A stretch of DNA of 64,000 nucleotides, from contig JAXGYK010000002.1 in the NCBI GenBank assembly GCA_040772305.1, forward strand, positions 496,001 to 560,000, given 5' to 3'. The translations under genes were made by a program, and so were the position numbers. Every line of letters starts with the position of its first letter. Position 1 is the first letter of the stretch. Positions 16,364 through 24,951 of this stretch are shown here, piece after piece. Source of the DNA: Mesolinea sp040772305. GTDB taxonomy: Bacteria; Chloroflexota; Anaerolineae; Anaerolineales; Anaerolineaceae. The notes under the pieces are model-generated. The model searched no databases, was not told the DNA's origin, and saw nothing but the letters and a program-made list of their open reading frames with translations.

Positions 16364-18217
16364 CTAGACAATTTCTACATTACCAGTTTTTTCGTAGCGC
16401 ATTCGCTCATGCGTATCCAGGATGCGCTTGCGCATCCGCAGACTCTTAGGAGTAACTTCGAGGAGTTCGTCATCATTCAAATACTCGATCATTTCATCCA
16501 AAGATAAAGATCGCGGCGGATCCAGACGTTCGTCCAAATCCCGGATGGACTGGCGCATATTCGTAAGGTGCTTCTTTTTCGTTACATTGATTACTACATC
16601 TTGGGGACGCTGCGTTTCGCCTACAAGCATACCTTCGTAAACTTCGGTGCCTGGCCCAATAAAGAGTTGGCCTCGCTCCTCAGCATTTTTCAAGCCAAAA
16701 GTTGTTGCCGTACCGGTCTCGATAGCAATAATCGATGATGCCTGACGTACTTCGATGCTGCCCTCAAGCTTTTGATTACCAATATAAAAACTATTGAGAA
16801 TGCCTCTTCCATGTGTGATGTTGAGGAACTTATGCCTGAAGCCAAGCAAACCGCGTGTAGGCATGGTGTAGATGAGATGTACACTTCCATCAGGGTTATT
16901 GGTCATATTGTTCATTCGCCCACGCCTTTGGCCTAAGATCTCTACGATAGCCCCAAGGTAGTCTGAGTCTACATCGATATGCACTTCCTCAAAAGGCTCC
17001 AACAAGCTTCCATCTTCCCCAGCAATCACAATCGCTTCAGGTCGGGAGACTTGAAATTCGTAGCCTTCCCGCCGCATGGTCTCGATAAGGATGCTAAGGT
17101 GCAATTCTCCACGTCCGGACACCAAAAAGACATCGTTTTGTTCTGTGGGAGCAACACGTAATGCGATATTCGTGCGAAGTTCAGAAGAAAGTCTTTCGGA
17201 TAGTTTTCGTGAAGTGCTCCATTTTCCTTCTCTCCCAGCAAACGGAGAAGTGTTCACTCCAAAGGTCATTTGTACGGTTGGCTGCTGCACTCTGATAACC
17301 GGTAAAGCTTTGGGTGCTTCCAGATCGGCCAGTGTTTCGCCAATTTGAATGTCTTTCAAGCCACCAATGGTGATGATTTCACCGGCTTCTGCATGATCTA
17401 CCGCAACTTTATCCAGGCCTTGAAATGTGAACAGATAACGTACCTGAATCTTCTCCATACTGCCATCGTGGTGAATGCGTTGAACCCACTGTCCTGGCTT
17501 TATCTGTCCGGAATGGATTCGCCCGCTGGCGGTAACGCCGCTGTACTCGTCATAGCCCAAATTCGTGACCAACATTTGAAAAGGTGCTTCTACATCTACA
17601 AAGGGCCCCTTTATTTCCCTCAAGATGCAATTGAAAAGAACTTGCAAATCTGAGTCTAAACTTGGAGTAAGACCTGCCTGACCTAGCAGTCCATTTGCAT
17701 AAATAATCGGGAATTCAGCCAATTCGTCACTGGCACCTAGTTCGATAAACAGGTCAAAGGTTGCATCCAGCGTACGTGTTGCATCAGCATCTTTGCGGTC
17801 GAGCTTGTTTACCACTACGATGGTTCGCAAATTCTTGGCAATTGCTTGCTTGAGGACAAAGTGAGTTTGTGGTTTAGGACCTTCAGCAGCATCTACCAGT
17901 AGTAAAACGCCGTCAACCATATTTAAAATACGCTCAACTTCGCCTCCAAAATCTGCGTGTCCAGGTGTATCCACAATGTTAATTTTCACCATTTCCCCAG
18001 TTTCGGGGTCGGGAATAGTAATGGCGGTATTCTTCGCTAAAATAGTTATGCCCCGCTCGCGTTCCAAATCGTTTGAATCCATGACCCGGTCCTGAACACG
18101 TTGGTTGCTGCGAAAAATCTTTGCCTGACGCAGCATCGAGTCGATAAGCGTTGTTTTACCATGGTCTACATGGGCGATAATTGCTAGGTTACGGATGGTT
18201 TTAAGTTCCTTGATCAT
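16364..18217 (-). CDS. typA: Ribosome-associated translational GTPase BipA/TypA
   Basis: A 617-residue TypA/BipA. G1 AHVDHGKTTLID, switch II DTPGHADF and G4 NKLDR are intact, followed by EF-G-like domains and the BipA-specific C-terminus. It binds ribosomes and assists 50S assembly or stress adaptation. I choose ATG 18217 because GGAGAG lies just upstream; the open frame extends further but through a terminator hairpin and the end of the previous gene. The hairpin U-tract ends about 10 bases before this start, so the transcript either reads through it or starts extremely close to the gene. Confidence 0.96.
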   Translation of the reverse strand: MIKELKTIRNLAIIAHVDHGKTTLIDSMLRQAKIFRSNQRVQDRVMDSNDLERERGITILAKNTAITIPDPETGEMVKINIVDTPGHADFGGEVERILNMVDGVLLLVDAAEGPKPQTHFVLKQAIAKNLRTIVVVNKLDRKDADATRTLDATFDLFIELGASDELAEFPIIYANGLLGQAGLTPSLDSDLQVLFNCILREIKGPFVDVEAPFQMLVTNLGYDEYSGVTASGRIHSGQIKPGQWVQRIHHDGSMEKIQVRYLFTFQGLDKVAVDHAEAGEIITIGGLKDIQIGETLADLEAPKALPVIRVQQPTVQMTFGVNTSPFAGREGKWSTSRKLSERLSSELRTNIALRVAPTEQNDVFLVSGRGELHLSILIETMRREGYEFQVSRPEAIVIAGEDGSLLEPFEEVHIDVDSDYLGAIVEILGQRRGRMNNMTNNPDGSVHLIYTMPTRGLLGFRHKFLNITHGRGILNSFYIGNQKLEGSIEVRQASSIIAIETGTATTFGLKNAEERGQLFIGPGTEVYEGMLVGETQRPQDVVINVTKKKHLTNMRQSIRDLDERLDPPRSLSLDEMIEYLNDDELLEVTPKSLRMRKRILDTHERMRYEKTGNVEIV

Positions 18218-18226
18218 TTCTCTCCA

Positions 18227-18249
18227 TAAAAAAACCCGGTTGCCCGGGT
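18227..18249 (-). terminator. Terminator between pyrimidine-nucleoside phosphorylase and typA
   Basis: On the minus strand ACCCGG and CCGGGT (18244-18249 and 18234-18239) form a 6-bp stem with a 4-base loop, followed by seven T residues. The tail runs straight into the GGAGAG ribosome site of typA, a tight arrangement that could act as an attenuator. Confidence 0.75.
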
Positions 18250-18266
18250 CGTTTCTGCACATTCCT

Positions 18267-19580
18267 TTAGTCTTCCAGTCCGATAACATCCCAGAAATAA
18301 GGCGGCGGCTCCACCGGCACTTCACTGATGCGAACGGCTTTTTTCAATTTCACCAAAACTTCATCGATCTTGTTTTGGTCATTGGCCAGAACTTCAAAAA
18401 GAATCTCGCCCTCTCTTACTGCAGCACCAACTTTAGCTCGCACGTAAATACCTACAGCTAAATCAATCTTATCTTGCTTTTGAGCCCTTCCTGCCCCCAG
18501 AATGACGGCACTTTGCCCAACTTCGCGCGCATTGACCTCGGCAATGTACCCACCTTCTTCTGCGACGATGGTTTTGCGAATCTTCGCTTTCGGCAGTTTA
18601 TCCAGATCTTGGATAAAACTGAGGTCTCCGCCTTGAGCAGTAACCAGCTCACATAGCTTTTTATATGCCGAGCCGTCCTTAATTACGCATTCGGCCATTT
18701 GGATGCCTTGTTCCAGAGAGTTTACTTTCCCGCCCAAAATCAGCATATATGCAGCCAAATGGGTGCAATGACAACGGTAATCTTCGGGGCCTTGATCGTG
18801 CAGTAGTTCAACAGCTTCGCGCAGTTCAATAGCGTTTCCAACCGCATATCCCAAAGGCTGGTCCATGGGGGACAGCAAAGCAATTACTTTACGACCGCTT
18901 CGTTTTCCAATTGCGACCATCAGACGTGCTAGCTCACGGGCATCTTCCAGGGTACGCATAAAAGCGCCCTCACCAACTTTTACATCCAATACTATCGCTT
19001 GCGCTCCCGCGGCTATTTTTTTGCTCATAACGGAAGAAGCAATAAGGGGGATGGAATCCACTGTTCCAGTAACATCGCGCAGTGCATACAGCTTGCCATC
19101 GGCCGGAGCCAGGTCGGCACTTTGTCCCGTAAGCACAATACCATGTTCTTTAAGCTGGCTGATAAATTCCTGAGTGCTCAGGTCTACCCTATAGCCAGGT
19201 ATCGATTCAAGTTTGTCAATCGTTCCGCCGCTAAAACCAAGGCCTCTGCCAGACATTTTGCCAACAGGCAGGCCGCAGGCTGCCACGATCGGGGCCACAG
19301 AGAGGGTTGTCTTGTCCCCAACGCCACCAGTAGAGTGCTTGTCCACAACCAGTTCATTCAAGCTGCTTAGATCCAAAATTTGACCTGAAGCTGCCATGGC
19401 CAGCGTTAGATCTGTAATTTCCTGTTCGTTCATACCGTTCAGCAAAACGGCCATCGCCCAGGCTGAGATCTGGTAATCGGCAATCTCTCCGTTGGTAAAT
19501 CCCTTAATCAAAAATTGAAGCTCGTTTGCTGAAAGAGCAAAACCATCACGCTTTTTGATGATCAGGTCAACTACACGCAT
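18267..19580 (-). CDS. pdp: Pyrimidine-nucleoside (thymidine) phosphorylase
   Basis: A 437-residue enzyme of the thymidine/pyrimidine phosphorylase family, cleaving pyrimidine nucleosides with phosphate to base and (deoxy)ribose-1-P. The signature VVDKHSTGGVGDKTTL (about 80-95) binds phosphate; the N-terminal helical domain (MRVVDLIIKKRDGFALSANE) and C-terminal PYNP domain are complete. It starts 5 bases after the jag stop, so it belongs to the end of the rpmH-jag operon or is read from it, and it is followed by a terminator. Whether it prefers uridine or thymidine cannot be told. Confidence 0.93.
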   Translation of the reverse strand: MRVVDLIIKKRDGFALSANELQFLIKGFTNGEIADYQISAWAMAVLLNGMNEQEITDLTLAMAASGQILDLSSLNELVVDKHSTGGVGDKTTLSVAPIVAACGLPVGKMSGRGLGFSGGTIDKLESIPGYRVDLSTQEFISQLKEHGIVLTGQSADLAPADGKLYALRDVTGTVDSIPLIASSVMSKKIAAGAQAIVLDVKVGEGAFMRTLEDARELARLMVAIGKRSGRKVIALLSPMDQPLGYAVGNAIELREAVELLHDQGPEDYRCHCTHLAAYMLILGGKVNSLEQGIQMAECVIKDGSAYKKLCELVTAQGGDLSFIQDLDKLPKAKIRKTIVAEEGGYIAEVNAREVGQSAVILGAGRAQKQDKIDLAVGIYVRAKVGAAVREGEILFEVLANDQNKIDEVLVKLKKAVRISEVPVEPPPYFWDVIGLED

Positions 19581-19585
19581 GAGAG

Positions 19586-20419
19586 CTATTTATCTTTTGG
19601 AAAGATGCTAATCTTACGGTTAGGGTCTTCCCCAACTGATTCCGTATTAACCTCAGGGCTACTGCGCAGCTCCATATGAATGATGCGGCGTTCGTTGGCA
19701 GGCATTGGTTCTAAAAACTGTCTCCTGCCGGTACGCTTAACCTGTTCAGCCATTCGTCGGGCTAATTTACGCAGTTCGTTTTCACGGCGGCTGCGGTAAT
19801 TTTGGATATCAATTTGGATCGGAATCCATTGCTGCATACGGTGGCTTACAATCAGGCTTGTGATGTATTGCAGCGCATTCAGGGTTTCGGAACGTCTTCC
19901 AATCAGATAACCCAGGTCATCCCCTTCCAGGTTGATGGCAATAACTTTTCGATTATCAGACTCGGAATAAATTTCTTCAATATTAAGGCTGGCTTCCACT
20001 TCCATCCGGCGCAAAAGTTCTTCCAGAACTGCCTTGACAGTTCCAATAGTATCTTCAGGGTCACCCGAAAGTGTCTCAAGGAAATGATCTGTGTCGTTTA
20101 ATATTGCCTGGTCCTCATCCGAAAGGAAGGTTTCTTTCTCTTCCAGTTCAGGATGCTCATCAGCGTAAGACTCTTCATCAAAATCAAACCCATCATTGCT
20201 ATCCCCGACAACATGGATTTCGTGGTTGTCCTGCACCTGTGCACCCTTCAGAATTAGGCGGACGCGTGCATTGCGTGAAGCAAAGCGGAATAAATTACGC
20301 TTGCCTTCATCCAGGACTTCTACATCCACCTCTTCACGCTTAAGGCCCATTTCTGCCAGGCCTTTCTCTATTGCCTCTTCAACCGTAGGTGCGACGGCTT
20401 CTAACACGGTGTTTTTCAT
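19586..20419 (-). CDS. jag: Jag/KhpB RNA-binding protein
   Basis: A 277-residue Jag (SpoIIIJ-associated) protein: Jag_N domain (about 1-50), an acidic linker (about 60-110), KH domain with GYLIGRRSETLNALQ (about 160-175) and an R3H domain (RKLARRMAEQVKRTGR and following). KhpB family proteins bind RNA and affect cell division or envelope growth. I select ATG 20419 with GGGAGAG upstream; it leaves 25 bases after the yidC stop. Its position after yidC is the conserved bacterial order. Confidence 0.93.
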   Translation of the reverse strand: MKNTVLEAVAPTVEEAIEKGLAEMGLKREEVDVEVLDEGKRNLFRFASRNARVRLILKGAQVQDNHEIHVVGDSNDGFDFDEESYADEHPELEEKETFLSDEDQAILNDTDHFLETLSGDPEDTIGTVKAVLEELLRRMEVEASLNIEEIYSESDNRKVIAINLEGDDLGYLIGRRSETLNALQYITSLIVSHRMQQWIPIQIDIQNYRSRRENELRKLARRMAEQVKRTGRRQFLEPMPANERRIIHMELRSSPEVNTESVGEDPNRKISIFPKDK

Positions 20420-20444
20420 ATCTCTCCCTATGTATCGCCCCGGT

Positions 20445-21419
20445 TTATTTTTTGCGTTTTGGTCTTTGCTGTTTTGTAATGGACCGGGCTGATGGCTTGG
20501 GTGTTTTTGCAGGTTCCTGGTTGTCCGAATTGATGACCTGTTGCCTGTCTTTATCTTCCCGGAATTCCTTAGCACTGCCTGTAGTTTCAGTAATACTTAG
20601 TCCTGTACCTTCTAATTGCTTAGTTTTAGTGGGTTTTGTCGACGGTCTGCTTGCTGTTGCCGGAGCAGGAGAATCGAAACTAAATATTTTCGACCAGTCA
20701 ACCCTTCCCATTATCGCGTATTGAGCAATTGTTATCAGGTTAGTAACCAGGAAATAAAGTGCTAAACCTGCAGCCAGGCTATAAGCGAAAAAGCCCATCA
20801 TCAACGGCATGTACAAATTCATCGATTTTGACATTGCAGCTGCCTGGTCGCCCGCACCGTCGGTGGGTGGAGCCATCACCTTTGTTTGTACAAAGGAGGT
20901 TAGTACCACCAGGATAGTTAATACCGGAACAGCAATTCCAAATACATTCAGCCTTTCTGGTTGCCCTAAGTCCATCCACAGAAATTGGTTTTGAATGGGC
21001 AGAATTTTGTTTACGTCTAAAAATGGATAAACCAAACGTTCAAGATTGAGCAGCTCATAAGGTGTACTGGCCATAGCTCTCATGATTGCCTGGTAAAGCC
21101 CAATAATAATAGGGAACTGTATCAGAGTAGGCAAACAGGAGCCAAAAGGACTAATTCCGAGCTCTTTATACAGGTTCATCTGTTCCTGGGCAAAACGTTC
21201 ACGATCATTGCCATACTTGTCTTTAAGGCGTTTGTAGCGCGGATCGTTTTGCAGATCCTGCATCTTTTGAGTGGATTTAAGCTGGGACTGTGTGAGCGGG
21301 AAGGTGATAAGTTTGATCAAAATTGTGAAAAGAATAATGGCAATGCCAAAGTTCTTTACCACCATAGTGATCATAAGCAGGACGTTAGTAAATGGTTGTA
21401 CGATTAGAGTGTCAAACAT
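20445..21419 (-). CDS. yidC: YidC/Oxa1-family membrane protein insertase
   Basis: A 324-residue insertase of the short type without a large periplasmic domain. Five hydrophobic segments are visible; the conserved FTILIKLITFPLTQSQLKS start, the cytoplasmic helical hairpin (residues about 50-85) and YKELGISPFGSCLPTLIQFP are family hallmarks. A hydrophilic Thr/Lys-rich tail follows the last helix, ending KQQRPKRKK, a basic end that may bind ribosomes. It inserts membrane proteins together with or independently of Sec. It lies in the order rpmH, rnpA, yidD, lipoprotein, yidC, jag. Confidence 0.96.
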   Translation of the reverse strand: MFDTLIVQPFTNVLLMITMVVKNFGIAIILFTILIKLITFPLTQSQLKSTQKMQDLQNDPRYKRLKDKYGNDRERFAQEQMNLYKELGISPFGSCLPTLIQFPIIIGLYQAIMRAMASTPYELLNLERLVYPFLDVNKILPIQNQFLWMDLGQPERLNVFGIAVPVLTILVVLTSFVQTKVMAPPTDGAGDQAAAMSKSMNLYMPLMMGFFAYSLAAGLALYFLVTNLITIAQYAIMGRVDWSKIFSFDSPAPATASRPSTKPTKTKQLEGTGLSITETTGSAKEFREDKDRQQVINSDNQEPAKTPKPSARSITKQQRPKRKK

Positions 21420-21429
21420 ATCTCGCTAC

Positions 21430-22539
21430 CTATTTCTCAGGAGTGAAAGTGAACTGCTGGTTGCCATTTTGGTCAATGCCTACCAGAAGAACGTTGGCAT
21501 TGCGATCCATCTGCGCCGCAACAATGATCGTATCACCCGCTAAAACCGGGGTTGTAAAAACCTGGATATCTTTTTTATCTGTGTAAGTAATGCTCTGTGT
21601 CCAACTTGGTTTTAGGGCGCCATCTTTATAGGCTTTTACTGTCCCATCTTCTGTCACAACTACAATTCCATCTTCAATAGCAAGGGGACCGGCCATCATT
21701 TTTCCGCTGCCCTCGATGACCCACTGTACAGTACCGGTTTTTGGATCCATGCCGAAGATTTGGCCTTTTTCATCAGAGACCACCAGGCTGCCATTTACTA
21801 TTACAGGCGTCCCCCACACTGATGCCATCTTTCCATCGGCATTGGAAGACCAGAGTATCTTACCGGTCAAAGCATCAACTGCGCTTACTGAACGGCTCAA
21901 ACCACCTACAAATAAAGTTTGCATGCCTTCATCATAAAGTGGTGCTGCGGGCAGGGCACCGTCAAAAGCAGCCACCCATTTTTCGGCTCCTGTGTCTAAA
22001 TCAAGCGCTATTAAACGCTTGTCCTGGCAGGAAACGTATACGAGATTGTTGGCTACAACTACATGGTCAAGGTACGCAAAACTCGAGGTATACGTCCATG
22101 CAATCTCGCCATTATCGCGAACAGCATAAATGCTTTTATCGTTGTTAGGCACAATTATCAGGTCTTTTGCCCGCACAGCTTGCACCTGATACCAACCTGA
22201 GGCTCCTGTAAAAGCATTTCTTTCCTGGCCACTTTCAGCATTGATGGTTCGCAGAACTTTTGCAAAATCTCCCACAATCAGATTCTTGCCATCAACCAGG
22301 ACCGGTGCGTTAATCTGCATGGATTGGGATCCTTTTTCGGGATAGCGCCATGCTTCGCTGAGCTTTTCGCTTTCGAAGCCGGTAGCCTTGTAAAGGTACG
22401 GTCCGTAGGAAACATATACGGCATCTTCAGTAGCTGCGATCCCGGGGATCGTTGCTACACGAGGGCCCATTGCGCAAGCGCTTAAAAGCCCCATGGCAAG
22501 CACGAGGGTCAGAATGGTAAACAATTTTTTTAGCTTCAT
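21430..22539 (-). CDS. PQQ-like beta-propeller lipoprotein within the yidC operon
   Basis: A 369-residue secreted protein. The signal peptide has a lipobox LLSAC with Cys22 as lipid-anchored residue. The rest is made of repeated PQQ/BamB-like blades (for example YVSCQDKRLIALDLDTGAEK, LFVGGLSRSVSAVDALTGKI, QIFGMDPKTGTVQWVIEG). It starts 14 bases before and ends 10 bases from its neighbours yidD and yidC, so it is a true operon member. BamB, a similar propeller, helps outer-membrane protein assembly; this organism's envelope and the operon position suggest a role in membrane protein biogenesis, but that is inference. Confidence 0.85.
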   Translation of the reverse strand: MKLKKLFTILTLVLAMGLLSACAMGPRVATIPGIAATEDAVYVSYGPYLYKATGFESEKLSEAWRYPEKGSQSMQINAPVLVDGKNLIVGDFAKVLRTINAESGQERNAFTGASGWYQVQAVRAKDLIIVPNNDKSIYAVRDNGEIAWTYTSSFAYLDHVVVANNLVYVSCQDKRLIALDLDTGAEKWVAAFDGALPAAPLYDEGMQTLFVGGLSRSVSAVDALTGKILWSSNADGKMASVWGTPVIVNGSLVVSDEKGQIFGMDPKTGTVQWVIEGSGKMMAGPLAIEDGIVVVTEDGTVKAYKDGALKPSWTQSITYTDKKDIQVFTTPVLAGDTIIVAAQMDRNANVLLVGIDQNGNQQFTFTPEK

Positions 22540-22553
22540 TAATTCATTCTCCG

Positions 22554-22850
22554 TTACGGTACCGGGTCAATCCCACCCGGATTCCATGGATTACAGCGAA
22601 AGATGCGTTTGAGTGCCAACCAGCCGCCCTTTAGAGCACCGTATTTGTAGACTGCCTGGTACCCATAATGGGAACAGCTTGGATAAAACCTACAGGTGTT
22701 CGGCGGTAAGGCCTTTGAGAAAGTAAGCTGATATCCGCGAATCAGTATGAGTAAGCCTAGTCTAGGCAAATTTGCAAGGGTAATCTTTAGGCTTGACAGC
22801 GGGGGATCACCCTGATGATAGTGATTGCAATTATCTAGGCTTTCAGTCAT
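22554..22850 (-). CDS. yidD: Membrane protein insertion efficiency factor YidD
   Basis: A 98-residue YidD. The core (LILIRGYQLTFSKALPPNTC, then RFYPSCSHYGYQAV and CNPWNPGGIDPVP) matches the family closely, including the conserved Cys residues. The ATG at 22850 overlaps the rnpA end by 8 bases. An N-terminal extension of about 20 residues precedes the core, so a later start is possible. It is thought to assist YidC-dependent insertion. Confidence 0.9.
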   Translation of the reverse strand: MTESLDNCNHYHQGDPPLSSLKITLANLPRLGLLILIRGYQLTFSKALPPNTCRFYPSCSHYGYQAVYKYGALKGGWLALKRIFRCNPWNPGGIDPVP

Positions 22851-23199
22851 TATTGAGCAAATCTGCCTTTTCAAGCAAACTGCGAATTACCCTGTCCACT
22901 TCCATTGGGGGAGCATCCAAAAGTGCTCTTCGGGCGATGAACAAAACGTCTCTGCCAATTACCTGTTCCCCAGCAAGAACTTGAACTCTGGAACGAATTC
23001 TGCGCCTGCATCGGTTACGTTGGACAGCTCCGCCCACTGCACGACTGGAAATGCAAGCGACACGATGGTAGCGCAATCCATTCGCTTGGGTAATCAAGAC
23101 CATGATTTTATTCGGAAAAGAATTTCCGAACTGCTTTACTGCGCTGATCTCACGCGAATCTTTCAATCTGTGAAGGTGCGTTTTCACTTCTCCCGGCAT
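22843..23199 (-). CDS. rnpA: Ribonuclease P protein component
   Basis: A 118-residue RnpA, the basic protein partner of RNase P RNA in tRNA 5' maturation. The RNR signature appears in AVGGAVQRNRCRRRIRSRV (about residues 53-71), with RLKDSREISAVKQFGNSF at the N-terminus and ISSRAVGG before it. It follows rpmH after 26 bases and overlaps yidD. The RNA partner rnpB is not in the window. Confidence 0.93.
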   Translation of the reverse strand: MPGEVKTHLHRLKDSREISAVKQFGNSFPNKIMVLITQANGLRYHRVACISSRAVGGAVQRNRCRRRIRSRVQVLAGEQVIGRDVLFIARRALLDAPPMEVDRVIRSLLEKADLLNND

Positions 23200-23225
23200 A
23201 GCTTGCGCCGGACTTTAGCGGTCAC

Positions 23226-23396
23226 TTACCAGCGCACACGTTTAACGTGATTGTTCGCTTTGCTGGCCAAAACCAAACGGCCGCGTAAACGACGGCGCTT
23301 GATAACGGCTCGCCCATCGGCAGTAGCCATGCGGGCACGGTAGCCATGCACGCGAACACGGCGGCGAACCTTGGGTTGATATGTACGTTTGGGCAT
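23226..23396 (-). CDS. rpmH: 50S ribosomal protein L34
   Basis: A 56-residue frame: MPKRTYQPKVRRRVRVHGYR, then ARMATADGRAVIKRRRLRGR and a tail ending HVKRVRW. This is L34, with the standard KRTYQP start and the GRxxIKRRRxRGR core; it is slightly longer than the common 44-47 residues because of the C-terminal tail. AAAGGA lies before the ATG. It is the first gene of the operon that continues to jag, with promoter and leader described separately. Confidence 0.96.
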   Translation of the reverse strand: MPKRTYQPKVRRRVRVHGYRARMATADGRAVIKRRRLRGRLVLASKANNHVKRVRW

Positions 23397-23412
23397 TCCA
23401 ATATCCTTTCAG

Positions 23413-23434
23413 AAAACTGGTCACGCAAGACCAG
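23413..23434 (-). promoter_or_regulatory. Leader hairpin with short T run upstream of rpmH
   Basis: CTGGTC and GACCAG (23417-23422, 23429-23434) form a 6-bp stem with a 6-base loop; on the minus strand TTTTCT follows, about 17 bases before the rpmH start. It lies between promoter and gene, so it could be a weak attenuator or an autoregulatory leader element. No known L34 leader motif was matched. Confidence 0.4.
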
Positions 23435-23487
23435 AGTATTTTCTAATGCTCTTGATTATTGTTTGTTTTGTAACAATTAACCTTTGA

Positions 23488-23515
23488 ATTTTACCCGATA
23501 AGCGAATAGCGTCAA
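23488..23515 (-). promoter_or_regulatory. Promoter of the rpmH operon
   Basis: On the minus strand TTGACG (23510-23515), a 16-base spacer and TAAAAT (23488-23493) form a good sigma-70 type promoter, about 90 bases upstream of the rpmH start. Transcription should begin near 23481 and give a leader that includes the hairpin at 23413-23434. Confidence 0.7.
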
Positions 23516-23611
23516 GAGATTGAGCTTTATCCTGCTCAGAATTACCTGAATAGAGGAAAAAATAAAAATGTCCAGCGCCAATAAGGATATCTGGGTTAGG
23601 AGGCGTCTTAC

Positions 23612-24895
23612 CTAAGCACTTACCAGCTCACCTTCAAACAAATCTGCTCTTAGCTTACTTAACCGTACATTCAGGATTCGATTTTGTAAATTTTCATCGC
23701 TCAAAACTTGCACACGCTGATACTGCGGACTATGTCCGCTCGCAACGCTATTTTGCTGCGCTTCAAAGAGTACAGGCACTACTTTTCCCAGCCAACTTTG
23801 ATTATATGCATTCTGGCTTTCAGACAGTCTATTTCGCAGTTTTGCACTGCGTTCTTTTTTTACAATGGAAGGCACTTGCAGGTCAAAATTTGAAGCGTCT
23901 GTTCCTCGGACTGCGGAGAATTGAAAAACATGGCCGCGGCTGAAGCAAGCCTCATCAACAAAAGCCATGGTTTCACAAAAGTCTGCATCCGTTTCACCAG
24001 GAAAACCGACAATTAAATCAGTAGAGATTGCCATTTCGGGCAAAAATGCCCGGATCCCGCGCAGCATATTCAGGTAGCTGCCAGGATTTCCCGGCCGGCG
24101 CATTGTCCGTAAAATCTTTGCGGCTCCACTCTGTACTGGAATATGCAAATGCGGCATGAGACGCTCGTTTTCCCAAAGTGCAATCAGATTTGGTGTGATA
24201 TCCCAGGGTTCAATCGAAGAAAGACGCAAACGCGCGATCTCCGTCCGGTCAAGAATGAGCTTTACAAGGCTTGAGAGTTCATCTCGATGCTCTTTACCCC
24301 AGGACCCCAGTTGCACGCCGCAAAGGACTGCCTCTTTTACTCCAGATTGCACCAGGTCCTGAATTTGTAATAAGATTTCTTGCGCATTTCGACTTTTTGA
24401 AGGTCCCCTGGCCAGCTGCGTAGCACAATACGAACAGGAATTATTACAGCCATCCTGCACTTTAACGAAAGCGCGTGTACGCTGCCTGTTCCCGAGAAGA
24501 GGTCTGCTTTGTCGTTCAGCATCAAAATGCTTATGACATTCGGGTACATTAGGGACAGCAAAGGTGTTCCCAAAGGCATCCTTTGCGCTGTTATGCACCA
24601 AGTGTAAATTGGGCAGCATTTTTCGAGCGTCTTTTTCAAACAGGGTTGTCCAGCAGCCGGTAGCAATTAACTTGGCTTGGGTCTGCCGGGCATACCGGCG
24701 GATCATCTTGCGAGAGTCGGCTGCTGCCTTTTCTGTGACGCAGCATGTGTTTATTACGATGTAATCAGCATTTTCAGGGTTTTCAGTAATCTCAAAGCCG
24801 CGCACTGCCAAACTGGAGGCCATTGCTTCTATTTCTGCCTGGTTCAGGCGGCAACCCACCATATCAAAATAGAGTTTACTTTTTGTCAATTCCAA
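23612..24895 (-). CDS. mtaB: tRNA (t6A37) methylthiotransferase MtaB-like radical SAM protein
   Basis: A 427-residue MiaB-family enzyme. The N-terminal UPF0004 domain has VGCRLNQAEIE and NTCCVTEKA; the radical SAM cluster motif is CNNSCSYC (about residue 152-159), and a C-terminal TRAM-like region follows. The GCRLNQAE form points to MtaB, which methylthiolates t6A37 in tRNAs reading ANN codons, rather than MiaB or RimO. The start is a TTG at 24895 or a second TTG at 24889; the latter has AGG about 6 bases upstream. A TATAAT (24904-24909) lies 8 bases before the first TTG, so the mRNA has little or no leader. Confidence 0.9.
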   Translation of the reverse strand: MELTKSKLYFDMVGCRLNQAEIEAMASSLAVRGFEITENPENADYIVINTCCVTEKAAADSRKMIRRYARQTQAKLIATGCWTTLFEKDARKMLPNLHLVHNSAKDAFGNTFAVPNVPECHKHFDAERQSRPLLGNRQRTRAFVKVQDGCNNSCSYCATQLARGPSKSRNAQEILLQIQDLVQSGVKEAVLCGVQLGSWGKEHRDELSSLVKLILDRTEIARLRLSSIEPWDITPNLIALWENERLMPHLHIPVQSGAAKILRTMRRPGNPGSYLNMLRGIRAFLPEMAISTDLIVGFPGETDADFCETMAFVDEACFSRGHVFQFSAVRGTDASNFDLQVPSIVKKERSAKLRNRLSESQNAYNQSWLGKVVPVLFEAQQNSVASGHSPQYQRVQVLSDENLQNRILNVRLSKLRADLFEGELVSA

Positions 24896-24903
24896 CCTGC
24901 CAG

Positions 24904-24933
24904 ATTATAAAAGATGCCGGGTATTTTCCCGAC
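24904..24933 (-). terminator. glnA terminator overlapping a -10 element for mtaB
   Basis: On the minus strand GTCGGG and CCCGGC (24928-24933 and 24916-24921) pair with a 6-base loop, followed by ATCTTTTATAAT. The T-run merges into TATAAT (24904-24909), which is the best -10 candidate for mtaB. The terminator of one gene and promoter of the next therefore share bases. Confidence 0.6.
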
Positions 24934-24951
24934 ATCCTCTGAGTCAGTATT

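Noticed and set aside
22843..23515. Replication origin next to rpmH-rnpA
   Set aside because: The rpmH side lacks dnaA and DnaA boxes; the neighbour is mtaB, so the operon is not beside oriC here.
23568..23615. 15-codon plus-strand frame after an AGAGGAAA sequence
   Set aside because: Too short, spacing unfavourable and overlapping the mtaB end; chance occurrence.
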